Shown piece by piece: positions 11,027 through 24,661 of a DNA stretch of 64,000 bases. Position 1 is the first letter of the stretch, and each line of letters opens with the position of its first letter. This stretch comes from Ramazzottius varieornatus (taxonomy: Eukaryota; Tardigrada; Eutardigrada; Parachela; Ramazzottiidae), in the NCBI GenBank assembly GCA_001949185.1, contig BDGG01000001.1, positions 2,931,324-2,995,323 on the forward strand, in the 5' to 3' direction. The translations under genes were made by a program, and so were the position numbers. The notes under the pieces were generated by a model that saw only the letters and a program-made list of their open reading frames with translations, ran no database searches and was not told where the DNA came from.

Positions 11027-14000
11027 TCAACTGTTTGAAAGAGGAACAGCAGGAGCGCTGGCAGCCAGGACCAGCTGGTAGTTTTCCTGGATGGTCCGGC
11101 TCGGGTCCTTGGCCAGCTTTTCCATGGCTCTTCCGAACAGCGAGTGCTTGCGCGCACTTTGGGGAATATAAAGAAGGCACCGAGTAGCGGCAAGGCGTAC
11201 GGCTACCACGTTACTATCAAACAAAGGCCAGAAGCGGTCTCCAAAGTGCAGAGTGAAAGAATCAAAACTGAGAGCCGCTTTCGATAATAAATCTTCACAA
11301 AACTGAGCAAAGACTTGGTGGGACCGAAATTCGTCGTTACGTAAAAACAACTCTAGCTTCTTCGAAAAGATTTCTCGACTGGCCACGTCGCGTTGCTGTT
11401 CTATCCGCATGAAGATGGACGATAAAGCGATACATGCACTCTTCCTCACTTCCGCCGTCCTGAAAACAAACGAAAACGTTTGTACCAGTACACGACTGAA
11501 AGATCCTCGGTACAGCCACCTTTCTAGAACCTGCATACACCAAACTGGATGCCAACCACGGCTGAAGTATTTACGCAACTGTCTGAAAGACAACGCAGGG
11601 GGTTTAGACACCCTGCATACCATCGCAGCGTTGAAATGGTGCAGTCCGTTATATGCAGGTTCGCGAACGACTGCTAGATTGTATATAGACTTCAGAGGAA
11701 GGTAAATTTGACTTACCTGTCTCTAGCGAAGAACCATGCACCATCCATCAAGTTTCTCACTACGAGCTTCGGTGGAAACAAAAGGGCTAAATGGGCTATC
11801 TGCTCAGCACAAGCTTGCCGATACCGCCAGTTTCTTTCCTCATCAGGTGAAAAGAACTCACACAGCCTGAGCAAATGCAGTGGTCTAATTTCGGACGGAA
11901 GTCTCATGATGAAAGCCGAATAGTTCTCAATCATGTTCAGCCGAACACTGTCCGTGTCCTTCAGAAACTCGTTAACTAACGGAACGAGGTCGACAAGTGT
12001 GTAGTAGTGACCGATGATTTCGGCAATCCTGTAAAGATACGTATTTAAGTAGTTATTCTACAATTATAAAAATTTCTGAGATTCTTACCTTGGTAAAGAT
12101 GCAGCGATAAGTTCCCTCGCCGGCATGACATTCGATGAAGCGAGTGCTCTGTGGCAGTCATGAAGTTCTGGCCAGAACTGTCGACCAACCGTGAACGCCA
12201 CTGCCGGGAAGTCCATGGCCACTTGGACAACCACTTCCTTCTCGCTATCTTTACTCAACGACAGAAACTCTTGCAGGAACCTCACGTTGGGAAGAATGTC
12301 TTCCAAACGACTGGATATTTCCCCGGCCTCTTTCAGCTGCATCATCACAGCTATGTCTCTTCGCATATGCTTATCCACTATGAAGGGATCGATCTCGTAC
12401 GAAGAAGCGTACGGCGCCTAAAATCAACAAAAATATTCGAATCATTTTATTTGGTCACATTCTAATTTATTTTCTTCCATTTGATCATTCATTTTTTACT
12501 GAAAGATTCTGAATAAGTTGGAGGAAGTTGAGAAGGACTTACGTGACCAGCAGAGTTGCATTGAACAAAAGTTGATGTGGACAAGTCGTGTGACATAGAC
12601 GAGGTCGAGCTGACCGAGTGCGAGTCATCTGACAGGAAGTTCTCTTGTGACGGCGAGGCCTTCTTCTGGGGTGTACTGGTCGCTTGTGGTGTTAGAGTCT
12701 TGCCATCCGGTTCGTCAGGTGAGTCAGGAGCGAGAATGGTATCGCGGAAAAGCTCCGACCACTTCTCGCTCGGATCGTCGAGAGAGATGCCGCGCGACCT
12801 CAAATCTTCGGAACTGCTTTCGATGACTTGTTCTTCCAGATCCGGATCGACTATCTCGGCATCCGGATCCGCCGCCAGCACCTGTGACAAAATGCTTTTT
12901 TACTCATGGATGCTTCTTCAGAAGATTTTCGTCTGTACCAATTCCAAAACCTGCATTCTTACCTGCTTCTCGAGTTCTTCCGTCAGAATGTCCACCTGTG
13001 CATCGCTCTGCGCCACAGTTGTATCTTTCGAGCCGGAAGTTAGATTTTCGTTAGCCTCTGAGGCGCTCTTGTTCTCTGCTGGTTGATTCTTTACTTTGCT
13101 CTCTTCCTCTTCGTCCGCTTTCTCCGCACCGGCGGATTCGTCTACGGACTTTTCTCGCGCTGTCAACGTTTCATCTTTACCGTCTTCCACCTGACCATGA
13201 TCGGTTCTACTTTCATCTTCTGCCACGTTCTCCTTGTTATCAAGGTGTCCCTCACTCTCGGCCAAGGTCTGCAAATACAAACCCATCCGTTACTTTTTCC
13301 AAAGCACAGCTATTCAATTTGACTAACCTCTTCAACGATGACGGGTATCTTCTCAGTACCGACAACCGCCACCTGGGCAATGGGACTCTGCCAGTACTGA
13401 TAGCAGTAAAAGTCCGGCTTCTCTTCCGCCCTCTTCTTCCCTTCCGGTTCACTCAGAGCATGATTTAACGATGTTACGATGCCCAGTCGATTGTAATAGT
13501 TGCGTCGGGGGTGTCCAGCTACGTGTGACAAGGCCGGGCTAGACGCAACTCCACTGGGCGTACGATTATGCACGAGACCACGTCCGCGCTCTCGTCCATC
13601 TCCCGTCCCACCTTCCGACCTTCGATCGAAGTCTTCCGAATCGCTGAGGCGGTAGGCTGGGAAGTGTGGAGGAGGTACGAACTCGACGGTACCGTTGGTG
13701 GTGATGTGCAGGCGGGTCTTGGAAGGATCAGCAGAGCATGCAATAACTCGGCCAAGTCCGCGCGTTGCCCATCGACGCACCTGAAAAGATGAAAAGTTTG
13801 GTCAACTCTAGTAGTTACAGTACGCATAAGCATCAAAGATGAGCTACAGTACAGGTTCCGGAATCAAAAGACTGCTTTGCTAAAATTAAACGAGATACTA
13901 ACAGCCCGAAGCGTCTGACACTCATCCACCTGCATACCAAAACACAGCAACATGATGCAACATGATTGTGCATCGCATGTGTATGCAAGATGGGCTCATT

Positions 14001-16201
14001 CTGTTTGATTACGTTCAACATCTCAACGAAATTTCGCACAAAAAAGGGGACAAAATTTTGGAAGAAAAAATGATCACAAAGAGTATCCGAAAAGCGAAGA
14101 AGGGTGGCCATAGGGAAAGAAAGTTAACAACAATAATGGGATTTAATATGGATGGTTGATTTAGTTAGCGAACCTGTTTGGCTTGGTCGTTGATCAGGTT
14201 GGCATAAGCTGGGTACAAACTGCGGTTTGTGAACGTGGGCCATCTTTTATGACATATCTCGATGACTTGAGGAAAAACACCGGCTACTGTTTCGCGCACA
14301 TGCCACGCAAAGTCGTGCGACAAAGACACAACCTTCTCCTGTATCTGCCGGCAAGGTTCATCATCTTCGCCGAATTCTTCCGCCTGCGTCACGACGAAAT
14401 ATCGCACCACTAAAGCACAGAACCACCAGCATTAATTAATAACAATAATAACAGGGTACACGGCAATCAAACTGAAAATCAACATGAATATTTTCCGATG
14501 TTGCGCACGATCTTCAGTGTTCCTGACTGAGAGCGTGCGCCACCTGGAAGAACAATTTTGTCGAGTTTATAACCCAGTTTGCCATCTTACCAAAAGGAAA
14601 GTTTTGAGCGCAAACTTGTCGAATTTGAGCAACGTCGTGGTTGCACAGCTTGTTAAACTCTGGAACAAACAACCGCTTGACAGGTTCCGGTCCCACTTTG
14701 TCCAACAGCTTACAGAACAGATTCAGAGCGTCGATCATGAGGTCTGCAGTAGCTTCTGCGTAAAATATCTGAATGAGCAGAGGAACCACCGAAGCTGTTA
14801 TGGTCTCCCTTGTCATCAGATCCGGAGCGAACTCTACCAGCTGACCAATGGCGACTTGTGCCAACCGCCTGACATTGTAGTTGTCATCACGGATACAATC
14901 ACCGAGGAACGACATCATTCGGAGCTTCTTGAAAGACGGCTTGTACCCTCTGACGATGTTCGGAATCTGTTCGAGAAAAGCTATCCGAACTTGAGAGTCG
15001 TTGTCTTGGATGAGACGTTCGAAGAGCTTTGATGAAGCGGTGAGGAAAGCTTCGGGATCTTCTGCGTCTTTGACGAAGTTAACGTACTGCACAGCCACAC
15101 CATTTCTACGATGGAGAAAATTTCAAAACGAAATGAACCAATAAAAAGTAATTGGGAGCTCGTCAAGATTTATTTCCCAAAAGGCGCACGTCTTCAGTAT
15201 CGCTGGCCAGTTGTTTGCGCCACTCGAAAAAGTAATCTTGTCGAGTTGCTGTTCAACACAAAGAAACAAATTTATTTCTCGAAAAAGATCAGTGCCATTA
15301 AAACCTAAGAATATTTTGACATATTCTGCAGAGTATTGAGGAGAGCAGCGCAGTACCTGCAAACCATGTTAGGGTTGTCGACGTATAGCTGTAATCTTTC
15401 GATAGGAGTCATCAGGCGTTCGTCCTTTGGTTGGGGCGCAGCTGGCGGAGGTTCAACAGGATCAACAGTCTGCTCGGGCTTGATCGGTGATTGTGCCTTT
15501 CCCGACTCGCTCTGACACGTTGTTACTTTGAACCTACCTAGCGAAGGCGAAGTAGATCCGTCAGTTTTCGTGGGAGAGGAAGACAGCTGAGGAGGTGACT
15601 GGAGGTTGAGCGTGAGGGCTCCATTCGTCAAACTACGCAACCTATTTGAGCCTATAATAGAAACGTCACACTTCTTAACCTTTCGTTATGAAGAACCAGA
15701 CCCTCACTCAGACCAACCCTGATCACCTTGAGGAGTAACCGGAAGGACTTCAGTGACAGCAACAGGCTTGGCCATCGTCGAAGGAACTTCGAAGCTGATA
15801 ACCTCGTCTTCATCCTCGTCGTCTTCATCCATCACGTCATCCAGGAGTCCCGTTTCGTATTCCAGTTCATGGCTATCCACAACCGAGACTATCTTGAAGG
15901 ACGGATGGTCAGGCTTAGCTTCACTCTCCTGCTGCCGCTCTTCTTCCGCTCCTTCTTCGCAATCTCTTTCTTTCTCGTCTTCGTGGTGATCAACCACGCC
16001 GTTCACCAGTTCAGGCTTTTCTTGAGCAGGCGGTGTTTCTTCCACATTGGAAACTTCGGTGGCGCTTGAAAGGTTTTCTTTCTCGCGTTTTTTCATTTCA
16101 GCTTGTTGCGCAGGCTCGTTCACTGGGTTGTCGTGATGCTTCGCTTCTCTTCTGCTCTTGGAGGAGAACTCTCCTTGAGGTATTACATCCACATCGCCCA
16201 T
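11027..16201 (-). CDS. PPP4R1-like HEAT-repeat regulatory subunit of protein phosphatase 4
   Basis: Ten exons on the minus strand: 16201-15727, 15651-15357, 15105-14591, 14409-14174, 13780-13328, 13268-12963, 12881-12543, 12417-12089, 12028-11717, 11459-11027, about 1230 residues. All joins keep frame. Residues 1-256 are disordered and acidic (runs of Glu/Asp near residues 130-145), followed by a HEAT block (about 257-520) with SQVRIAFLEQIPNIVRGYKP and NYNVRRLAQVAIGQLVEFAP, a second long acidic Ser/Pro-rich middle (about 550-870), and a C-terminal HEAT block (about 873-1230) with MIENYSAFIMRLPSEIRPLH. This two-block order with an acidic middle is that of PPP4R1, which scaffolds the PP4 catalytic subunit and steers dephosphorylation, for example in NF-kB and cell-cycle control. 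The N-terminal acidic extension is longer than in vertebrates. Introns at 15106-15356 and 14410-14590 carry hairpin elements. PPP4R4 is the main alternative. Confidence 0.85.
14467..14569. mobile_element. Intronic hairpin element (family A), copy 1
   Basis: Arms around GTTGCGCACG and GCGTGCGCCAC with an outer end TTTTGTCGAGTTT. It lies within the 181-bp intron 14410-14590 of the PPP4R1-like gene. The left arm is degenerate. Confidence 0.65.
15158..15251. mobile_element. Intronic hairpin element (family A), copy 2
   Basis: Left arm CTCGTCAAGATTTATTTCCC plus GGCGCACG, right arm GCGCCACTCG plus TAATCTTGTCGAGTTG. It lies within intron 15106-15356 of the PPP4R1-like gene. Confidence 0.75.
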
Positions 16202-17596
16202 TCTACTCCACGACCATTGGCAAGGAAGGCGTCTGTAAGAATAAAATACTTGGTCACGCAGCTGCCAGTTGTTATCACGAACTATTCATAGCTGGAATTG
16301 TGTAACCAAAATGTCAACAAATCACCAAATCAACGGTTCCCCTCGGCTTCAGCTAAATAAGTATTTTTGAATTTTGATATCAGTATTTCCCCTTGATCCC
16401 ACCTATACGTGGAACTATCTGGTAACAACTAAACCCATCAAAAGGGACAGAAGCCATAGTACAGATTCCAAGAATCATGAACAGCTTGAAGGTGCTGAAC
16501 TGATTAGTGCTGAAAGAGATCTACGAGTCACTACGAACCTTGTGACGGGATAGAACAGGCACTCGTTTTGCAGTGCTTTTGTCTTCCAGCGTGTAAGCCA
16601 ACATCCAGCACTACTATGTCCCCTGTTCCCGAAAGAGTCAGCAAAATATCCTGTCATACGTTCGATGAAGATCACGTTTCACGAATCCACACCTCTAATG
16701 GGAGCTAAATGAGATCAGCTTGTCGCCATCGGGCAGCAAACCGCTAGTATAGAGATTGCGAACGGAAGCGCACTAGCACAATCCAACACGAACAAGGACA
16801 TTTTGACGACATACGTAAACAAAGTGCGACTCTTCTAACTTTTAACACAACTCCTACTAGACCAACTTGTTCCTATGATGTCACGATGTTCTTGTGTATT
16901 GATTTCGCAGTCTTTATAATGTTTCCTGTTGTCCTATTGAGTAGGTTGATTGTCTGATCGTGGCGTACAACTGCTGAGCCACAAGCCAGCCAACGTACAA
17001 TACGAACAAGCCGATCGAATCAAAGCGTCCGACCGGAAGTCCAAATGTGCCGGGACCCCCCACTTGTTGGCAATATGGCTTTCTACCGTCTAAGGATAAA
17101 CTAATTAAAGTACCTCGGAAAGACCAAGTCGAACCGCAACTGGAAAACGCGTGACAAGTATAGGCTAATGCGATTATTGTCGACCAGGAAGTGGATTAAC
17201 CAATTACACCGCAGCTGGGTTGCTGGATACGTATACAGTAAACGCGTTGGAAGAATCGCCAGCAGGACATATGGAGACGAACTTAATACTGAAATTGCTC
17301 AGTCGATAGTGCGTCTGGAAAGAAAAATTCCGATTGGGAAGAATTACACAGGGAGGACAAACACGTTTTCCAGTCTTGTTTCTGGTCCTTCGGATCGCGA
17401 GTTCCTCGAGCCGGCTTGCGATGGTTGGCCGCCGGATTTTTAAACATAATCTGTACAGGATCCAGCTCGTTTCCTGGGGCATAATCAGAAAGTCCAAACA
17501 CTTCCTTGCGAGAACCTAGTATGTATAGCAGAAGATTCGAGTTTACTGTGCAAAGGAAGCTAGCAACCGAAGAGACAGAGATGTTGCTTTAACCTC
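16202..17596. other. Intergenic 1.4 kb, PPP4R1-like promoter side
   Basis: No gene recognised. It must hold the PPP4R1-like promoter (right-hand side of its ATG at 16201) and the 3' end of the NudE-like gene. Overlapping frames at 17168-17500 on both strands show no domain. Confidence 0.55.
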
Positions 17597-18559
17597 TTAA
17601 CTCATTTCCGCCTCGATTTTTTCTTCCACTTCCTTCGCGTACCGGAGCTGCTCTAGTTCGAGCTCCAACAGGGCTTTTGTCTCTAATAACTACAACAAAC
17701 ACAAGTCCTTTACGGTTTGCTAACAGTTTCCGCTACAGTGTTTACATAACGCATATAGGTCTTGCTTGCCTCTTCACAGCGTCTTTTGTAATCTGAAAGG
17801 GACGATTGCAACATCCTGCAGAAAGAAGGCAAAGCGTCGGAAAACAAATGAATTCATCGTGGTTGCATCAAAAATCACCAATGCAAAAGCTTCGCATGGA
17901 AAAATATTGCGCCAGCAAAGTATTGTGAGATAAACACACACCTGTTGGAGGTTTCCGAATCATCCAACCTTTGCTCTAGGTCTCGAGCGTGCTGGAGTGC
18001 TGATACGTTTTGCGCCTTTAGAGACTGGTATTCTTGCTCCGCGGCTTTCAACCGGTCCTTTGTCCGCTTGTTCTCCTCCTGAAACAGATGGAAGTCTTAC
18101 TCGAATGCAAAACTGGACTATATATATTAAATATATTTAAAAATAAATAAATAAATAAAATAGATATATACGTAGTGTCATCACGATTTTGCACATACTT
18201 TTAGGGACAAGTTTTCCTCTTTGAGATCAGCAACCGATCCCCGTAGCCGCGTAATTTCCTGTTGACCAAGATCGATTTCTCGCTCAAGCTCCGTCTCCAG
18301 CTCTTTACTGCTATGGGCGTATTCATCCAACTCGGACCGAAGAACTTCGTGGCTGCAAACAACAGCCATTTCGACCTTGCTAAAAAATACTGGGGAAAGA
18401 AGATGGTCGGAAACTTACGAGAACATTTTTTGGACTTTATTATGGTTTCCCGTTCTTTCAGACTTACCTGGTGCGCCATCGTTCGGCTTCTTCCCTCCAG
18501 TAGTTCTCCGATGTTAAATCTTTTCCTTGATTACGAGCGTTCAGGAAATAATCCGTCAT
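17597..18559 (-). CDS. NudE/NDEL1-like coiled-coil protein (short form)
   Basis: Five exons: 18559-18468, 18352-18199, 18078-17942, 17815-17746, 17689-17597 (TAA), 181 residues, almost all heptad-patterned coiled coil. The N-terminus (ENYWREEAERWRTR, then ELDEYAHSSKELETELEREI) matches the NudE N-terminal pattern, in which YWKE is followed by an ELxEFQEGSRELEAELE-type segment. NudE proteins link LIS1 to cytoplasmic dynein and act in nuclear and mitotic-spindle positioning. The usual C-terminal dynein-binding half is missing: vertebrate forms are about 340 residues, so this is either a reduced protein or an unrelated coiled coil with a similar start. Intron 18079-18198 contains an A/T microsatellite. 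Confidence 0.65.
18118..18173. repeat. A/T-rich microsatellite with (AAAT)n
   Basis: TATA-rich stretch followed by about five AAAT units, inside an intron of the NudE-like gene. Confidence 0.8.
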
Positions 18560-20112
18560 CTTAACTTAGATCAATTTGCAGCCGGGAGCCAGTGCGCCTA
18601 CATCCAGCGTACGATATCAATGATATCGCCTTCCTGATTACAAAGTCCGACTGAAGCGCTTAGCGGTAAACTGTTAGTAACTCGTGTACGGTGGGTCACC
18701 TGGGAGGTAAACAGAACTCAGATGCATAAATTATAGATTTGAACAAGCTGTAATCGATCATTCATCGACGGTTATTATCGTAATGGGCGGGTCATTAAGA
18801 AGGCTCGTCGGCTGCTTAGCCAACGAAGTTTGACTCACAAAGTTACCTGTCGAGTTAGGATGATGAATCGCCTTAGTGATCGAGTATTCCCGTCGAAAAG
18901 ACGAGTTGAATCAGAGCGTACAACTTAACTACGATGGCAATGCTGCCGTCATAAAGTGAACAAATTCAATCCGAAGCGGCACGAGCGGTACGCAAGAAAT
19001 GCACAGTAATCATTTCCGCATTAATTGTTGATGACCAAGAGGACCGTGTGCGAGTGTGCGAGAGATCAAGCCCGAAAAGAGCGCACTTGTCACGTATGAC
19101 ATGTCGAAATAACAATCAAACAAAAAGTTACAACTGGTTCACACGATAACGACCCTTGTGTCTGCATGGCAATAAAAAGGCCGTATAGTGCTCTTATCAA
19201 GCTTCCGTCAGCCGGCGAAGCTCGACAGCTTTAACTTGGATCCGCCAGATTCTCTCGCATAATTGATTTGCTAGTACTGCCGCAATGTCCGTTTGTAGAA
19301 GCAGAAGCAGAAATACGAGCTGACAGTCAGTCACACAGTTAGAGAAAGCTTTACTGATTTAGTTAGGCGTTCGATTGATGGTAAACAATGATGGGAAAAT
19401 TGACAACTTGACATTCTGGGGTGGATACGAGGAGCACTAGTTGGGCTCATGAAAACTTTAGTGAAGTTTCAGTGCTACTGAATTTGGACAAAATCAGCTA
19501 TTTGCGGGCTAATGGAGTGGTCAGTTGGTTGTAGAAAGAGAAACAGATCTCGAGGAGACGCAGCTGTGGTGTCGCACTGCGGATCTGCGAAGCACTCAAA
19601 TGTTCGCTCCGACAGCGCGTCAAGAGGATGAGAAGTAGCAGAGCGGTGAATGGGTTGCTGGTGACTTTGGTAACTGGGCCATTCAATTAATACCAGATGC
19701 CACAACTCATCTTACTCTGGTGAACCTCAAGTATTACTTCACAGCCGTAAACTCGGACATGCCTTACGCCAGACAGCAAGTGTGGCACTCACGACGGCCA
19801 CGTTCGTCAACCAGGAAGTACGAGAAATTTCAGAAAATCAAACATATTTCTTGCAGAAGCTAAAATAATGAAGTGCAAGTGTGGAACATTTTGGTGCAGA
19901 TATATTGAAATGCGATGGACAGTCGATAACCTGTTCTAGACAAGGATTGTGGCAAAATTCATTACCTAATTAGCCAAAGTTTCAAGTAGATTACGGCTGA
20001 AGTGGAATGATAGACAGCTCGAATCGAGCACTTATCGACGTAAAAACTTTGGAAGAAGCGGACCGGAACAAAGCAAACGAGTAGCACTCTGTACCCGTAC
20101 GTTCTAGATGGT
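18560..20112. other. Intergenic 1.55 kb, upstream of the NudE-like gene
   Basis: No gene supported. A minus-strand frame at 19686-19498 starts with a hydrophobic Leu-rich stretch that could imitate a signal peptide, but it has no recognisable mature part. Confidence 0.55.
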
Positions 20113-23100
20113 CTAATCAGTGTCTATGAGGTTAAACGAATGGTCGTGTACCATAAAAGCCGTGGATCCAAAAGGCACATTGCCTTTGGACGAGCGTGGA
20201 TGTAACAGTCGTTTGCATGCCGGGTCTGTGCTGGAGCTCCTAGACACGCTGGTCTTTTGCATAGAGTTTCGACGAGTGCTGGACATCTGTGATCGTGTGG
20301 TACGGCTGGAGTCCGGTGGAGGGCGTCGCTGACCAGTCTTGAGAAAGTGCATCCAGGAGTTGCGAGCTTCCTGACGTTCTAAGCAGCGGAAGATGAAGAC
20401 GAAGAAGCCTTGAAGAGAGTTCGTCAAGCAGAAGACGTACTGGAAGAGCACCCGGGCATGTGAAATGGCCATGGCGCCGAAGATCCAAGTCACTCCGAGC
20501 AGAAACATGACGGCCAGCTAGTTAAAAAAGGCTGAATGTTGACAATGTTGACCGACTACTATTATGGTGACTAACAAAGAGACAGAAAAGTTTCTGTGAA
20601 CTTACTGTCCCGTGTACTTGAGCGCCTTTGACACTTCGTTTCTCGTTTTTAGTTTTTGTGGAGTTGGCAAAGTCAGGTCGCGGCTTGCAAAGAACGAAGA
20701 CCACCATAACAAAGATGATCGTGTTGGAGAGTATAATACAAGCGAAGGGGGCTAAAAATGCGCTGTAGTATACGAATGTGTTGTGAGGAGTCAGCCGGCA
20801 TCTGCAGTACAATGAAACAAAGCTTGACGTAAATTGATATGCGGAAAATGTGATCCATAACTGAGCAAAAGCGTGCCCGGTAGTAGTTTGCTTACTCGGT
20901 CCCATAGGGAACATCTTCGTTATTGAATGTTTCGAGAAGAGCCGTAGATACCGAAACTAGCAACGGAACACCTACGACAACACAGATCTCAACAGGGTAC
21001 TCGTAATACCACTATGGAGGCTTACCCCATCCAACGAGCATTCTTTTAAGTATGAAATTCTTCGTGGTTGGGTCGAAGAAGACCTTAATCAGCAACAGGT
21101 ACATGTTGTAAGCTTCGATACCCATCCTGTGGAAAGATTTCGTCTACAGTATGCCCAGCTAATAAGTTGTGCGGTACCGGTGACGTACCACACGAAGGAC
21201 GCCAAGGAGAAAAAGTGGATTAAGGTTGACATAACGGCGCACGGAATGTCCACGCTGATTAGCGGCATGAGACCTCCGATCACGAAGCAAAGATTGAGGA
21301 ACGCAATGGCCACACATAAATTGATGAGAATTTTCCCGGCTCGATCGGCATGCAAATGTCTGCAATTTGGAATAATGGTAATATTGTCCAGGTTGTCACC
21401 TCTCCATAACCACTGCATGATAGAGATCGACCGACAGCTCGGCCAATGTTTGGCTCTAAAAAACAATCTCTAAGCGCGCACCTGAAGAATGAATAGGTGA
21501 TAATTGTTGCGACGCATCCAAAGAAGGAAAGCCCGCAGCCGATGTATGAGATAAGGGATAATGCAAACTTGTGCTCTTCCGCCACGCCTACGTCGGGCGT
21601 TGGGTCCTACACCAAAAATCCAACGATGTTCTTCGATCACCTTCGATGTTCAACTTTGATTGATCGATGGCGAACGATACTTACGAAAAGAACAGAGAAG
21701 GCTGTCATGTGGTGGGCTTGGCATTTAATCTCCTCATCATTTTGCGATATGACTGACACTCCTTTAGTGGACCAGCGGTGTCCTGTAACGCGGAAGGATT
21801 TGGTTCATTAGTGATTGAAGTTTCTAACCCCTTATGATATCAGAAACTTACTTTTTGGATCCCAGTAAACGCATCTGTACTCTAAATTCGGTGTGGGTTT
21901 CCGGAGCTTGAATGTAACGGGTTCCGACAAGTGGTCAGTGTTGGCTCCCCGGATGGTCGCCGCTATGACTGGGTTATCACCGAGACTGATCGTGGTGCAA
22001 TTAATATTCAGTTTACTAGGAGGTGCAGTGGTCTCATTGCTTAGCTTGTAGAGCTTGGTACTTTCGTAGAGAACAAAGCTCAGGCGAATGGGACTGGCGC
22101 TGGCTGAGCCTTCCCGACCCGTCATTAGAACATTCTTCGGGATGGTGAAGGACAGGTTCAGGTTATCCGGAGCCGCTGTACCGTTAGTGGAGGACTGCAG
22201 CTCTGCCATGTCTGCGGCTGAAAACTGCAGAGCGGTATCCTGGAAGTCTGACGCGACGTCAAGTAAATTGATTTTGACGTTGTTAGCTTCAATGTGCAAG
22301 TTAGACTTGTCAGCTGGCATTACGGCGTCCTTCGCGTAATTCTCAACGGAATTCGTTAACCTACAAAGAGAAATTCCGTGCGGAACACCACTGAGGAGAC
22401 GCTTCTCTTATAAGTATCGAGGAGTAATTTATTACTTTTTAGAAGAGTCGAGTGTCATGGCTGCGTCCAGCTTTTCACCTTCGACAGTCAGGACAGCGCC
22501 GATAATGTTGACCATCGACTGCGCGACCTAGCAAAAATACATGCGGGTAGGCTGAACCTGTCAAAGTACACTTCTTCCGTGTGCACTGCGGCTCGTTTTC
22601 GAATCATCGAAAATTATACCTTAACATCTCTTTTGGCAACATTCGCCATATTCTCCACTGCGCCAGCCAGCGCATTAAGTTTCTCGGCGGTTATGTCGTT
22701 AAGGGAATCGATGAGAGAACCAGCGTCAAAGTCCAACGGCTCAAGCATCACGTTAAACTGTCCGATGCTGCACCGAACCGGAAGTCCTTCTTCCGCGTTG
22801 CACGCTTTCACCCGCATAATCACCACTGTGTCAGATATTTCTTCCGGCTCTTTCAGTAGTTTTAGTTCACCCGTTCCGTTTGTAAACTCGACAAACCCTG
22901 GCGGACTCAAAGACTGAAGTTCGTATACGATAGCGTTATTGACCTGAAAATAAGACTGAAATAAAATGTTTCTGACAAGCGTTCTGCACAAGGAAGAGAT
23001 ACAAACCTCATCAGGATCTTGGTCAGTTGCGTCGGCGACCCAGACTGTATCCCCGGTCGAAGCATTCCGCGGGATATGAAGATCGGAGCCATTGGATGGA

Positions 23101-23554
23101 AAATGCGGATCATGCTTGTTGGCAGCCGTGACTATTCTTAGCTTTATGTTCTCCCGCGCATTGTCCGCGGTTTCGAGGTTGGAGACCATGACAGAAACTT
23201 CGTATATGTGGCCGTTTTGCGCATTGAGATCCTCGGTAGTCAGAAGTTTCCCGGAGTACCGGTTCATTTGGAAAGGCAAAGTATCGGACACATCGTACAG
23301 TTCGTAGATGAGACGGGCTCCAGGGTCACCTAGGTCCGTGGCGTGGAAAGAGGCTACCACTGTCTCCGCCGGCTCAAGATTCTGGATGTCGTATACTTCC
23401 TTTATTCCTTCAAACTTCACTTGACCTAGGAAAACATGGCAGATATCATCAGATATAGAACACATCCACAGCGAATCAAAGTGAATTAAGTATTGTCACC
23501 TGATGCCGAGGAGAATGACGCAAGGCTGGTCAAGAAGACCAGCAGTCGTTCCAT
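20113..23554 (-). CDS. Adhesion GPCR with two cadherin repeats, GAIN/GPS and 7TM
   Basis: Twelve exons: 23554-23500, 23425-23007, 22943-22620, 22527-22436, 22360-21852, 21782-21685, 21606-21482, 21359-21189, 21126-21026, 20971-20896, 20801-20606, 20517-20113, about 856 residues. Signal peptide MERLLVFLTSLASFSSASG; cadherin-like repeats at about 35-125 (PFQMNRYSGKLLTTEDLN) and 135-235 (ATDQDPDEVNNAIVYEL); GAIN domain at about 240-500 with a GPS that has RWSTKGVS and CQAHHMTAF, so self-cleavage is expected between Met492 and Thr493 (HMT in place of the usual HLT/S). The seven-helix part is class B2: SFVWMGIEAYNMYLLL at TM3, FLLGVTWIFGAMAISHA at TM6 and NSLQGFFVFIF at TM7. The tail is Ser/Arg-rich. 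Such receptors sense adhesion or force; the ligand is unknown. The TM3 junction needs a 62-bp intron (21188-21127). CELSR/Flamingo also has cadherins but with EGF/LamG domains and nine repeats, so this is not a simple ortholog. Confidence 0.9.
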
Positions 23555-24661
23555 TTCCTCCGTTGAACCTCAGAACGATCCTTGCCTTAAGGCGATCATG
23601 CCGCAAGTACTTCATCGAAGTCCATGGCGTGCGTGCGGAGATAAGACCAGGTCCAGATATCTTCCGCACTGACGCCTCTGTTATTTGGAGGAAAGCTACC
23701 GAATCACATTGCGTGTGCGAACAAAGACTGACAGCACGGATGGGTAGGTGGATATCGAATCAGAGGAGCCCAAACCCCGAAGTAATTTTGCAAGGGGCTC
23801 CTGGGGACCCTGCGTCACTTTACCACGGTACAATTCACGCGTCCGGGACCCCCGATTCGTGGAATTATAGGCTCTTGATGTGGCAAGGAATATTCAAATC
23901 GACGTTTTGCTGCGAAATGGTCCAAATTTCATGCGATTTATGGTAGAAGATCGCGCCGGCTTATGAATTATTTGGTTTTGCTAACTGGCAGAGCCAACCC
24001 AACGGACCATTAACGTTCAAACCAACCCCGATTATTATGCGCCGAGGAAGGGCTGCCAGGACCCGGAGCAAAGGAAGGCACCGTTGCGTGTTTCGCTCGC
24101 CATTTCAGTTTAAGGACGAAGATGTTTTGGGGAGAAATCTGCCTGGGTACAGTACCCTACGGAAGTTCGATCGGTCGGGAACCGGGATGATCGATCAGAT
24201 CCAGGAACTTGACATGGCAAGCTGCACTCAAGTTTTACGCTTGAAAACGTTTTGGATCCTCAAGGCGCCATCTGGAGGCATCGTGGCTGGTATGCTTCCC
24301 CACTTCTGTGTTGTGCGTTCGGTACTTCACCATAGAGTAATTAGTCTCCTCAGAGATATGGTTGGTGAACTGGTCATTCTGCACTTACCAGCTATCGGGC
24401 ACGAACCGAAATGAAGAATGTCTGAATCACTTCGCATATTTTTATCCAGGCGTACCGCAGTTACCGCCAGCGATAATGTGTCTAAAAATTCAAAAAAATC
24501 TGCAGCATTGCGTATCGACGTACATCATTAGTCAAGATTCAGAAACCAACAGACAGAAGTTCGCCAATTAAACGCTTATTAGGAACCAACTTACTATCAG
24601 CGAAAAACAGTTGCAGCACACGATGCATTTGAGACTGAACAAAAACGACGGACAAGTGTTC
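23555..24661. other. Intergenic 1.1 kb, adhesion GPCR promoter side
   Basis: Holds the GPCR promoter region and the 3' end of the cofilin gene. Frames at 23503-23946 and 24037-24414 (+) are open but show no domain, no splice support and no start context. Confidence 0.55.
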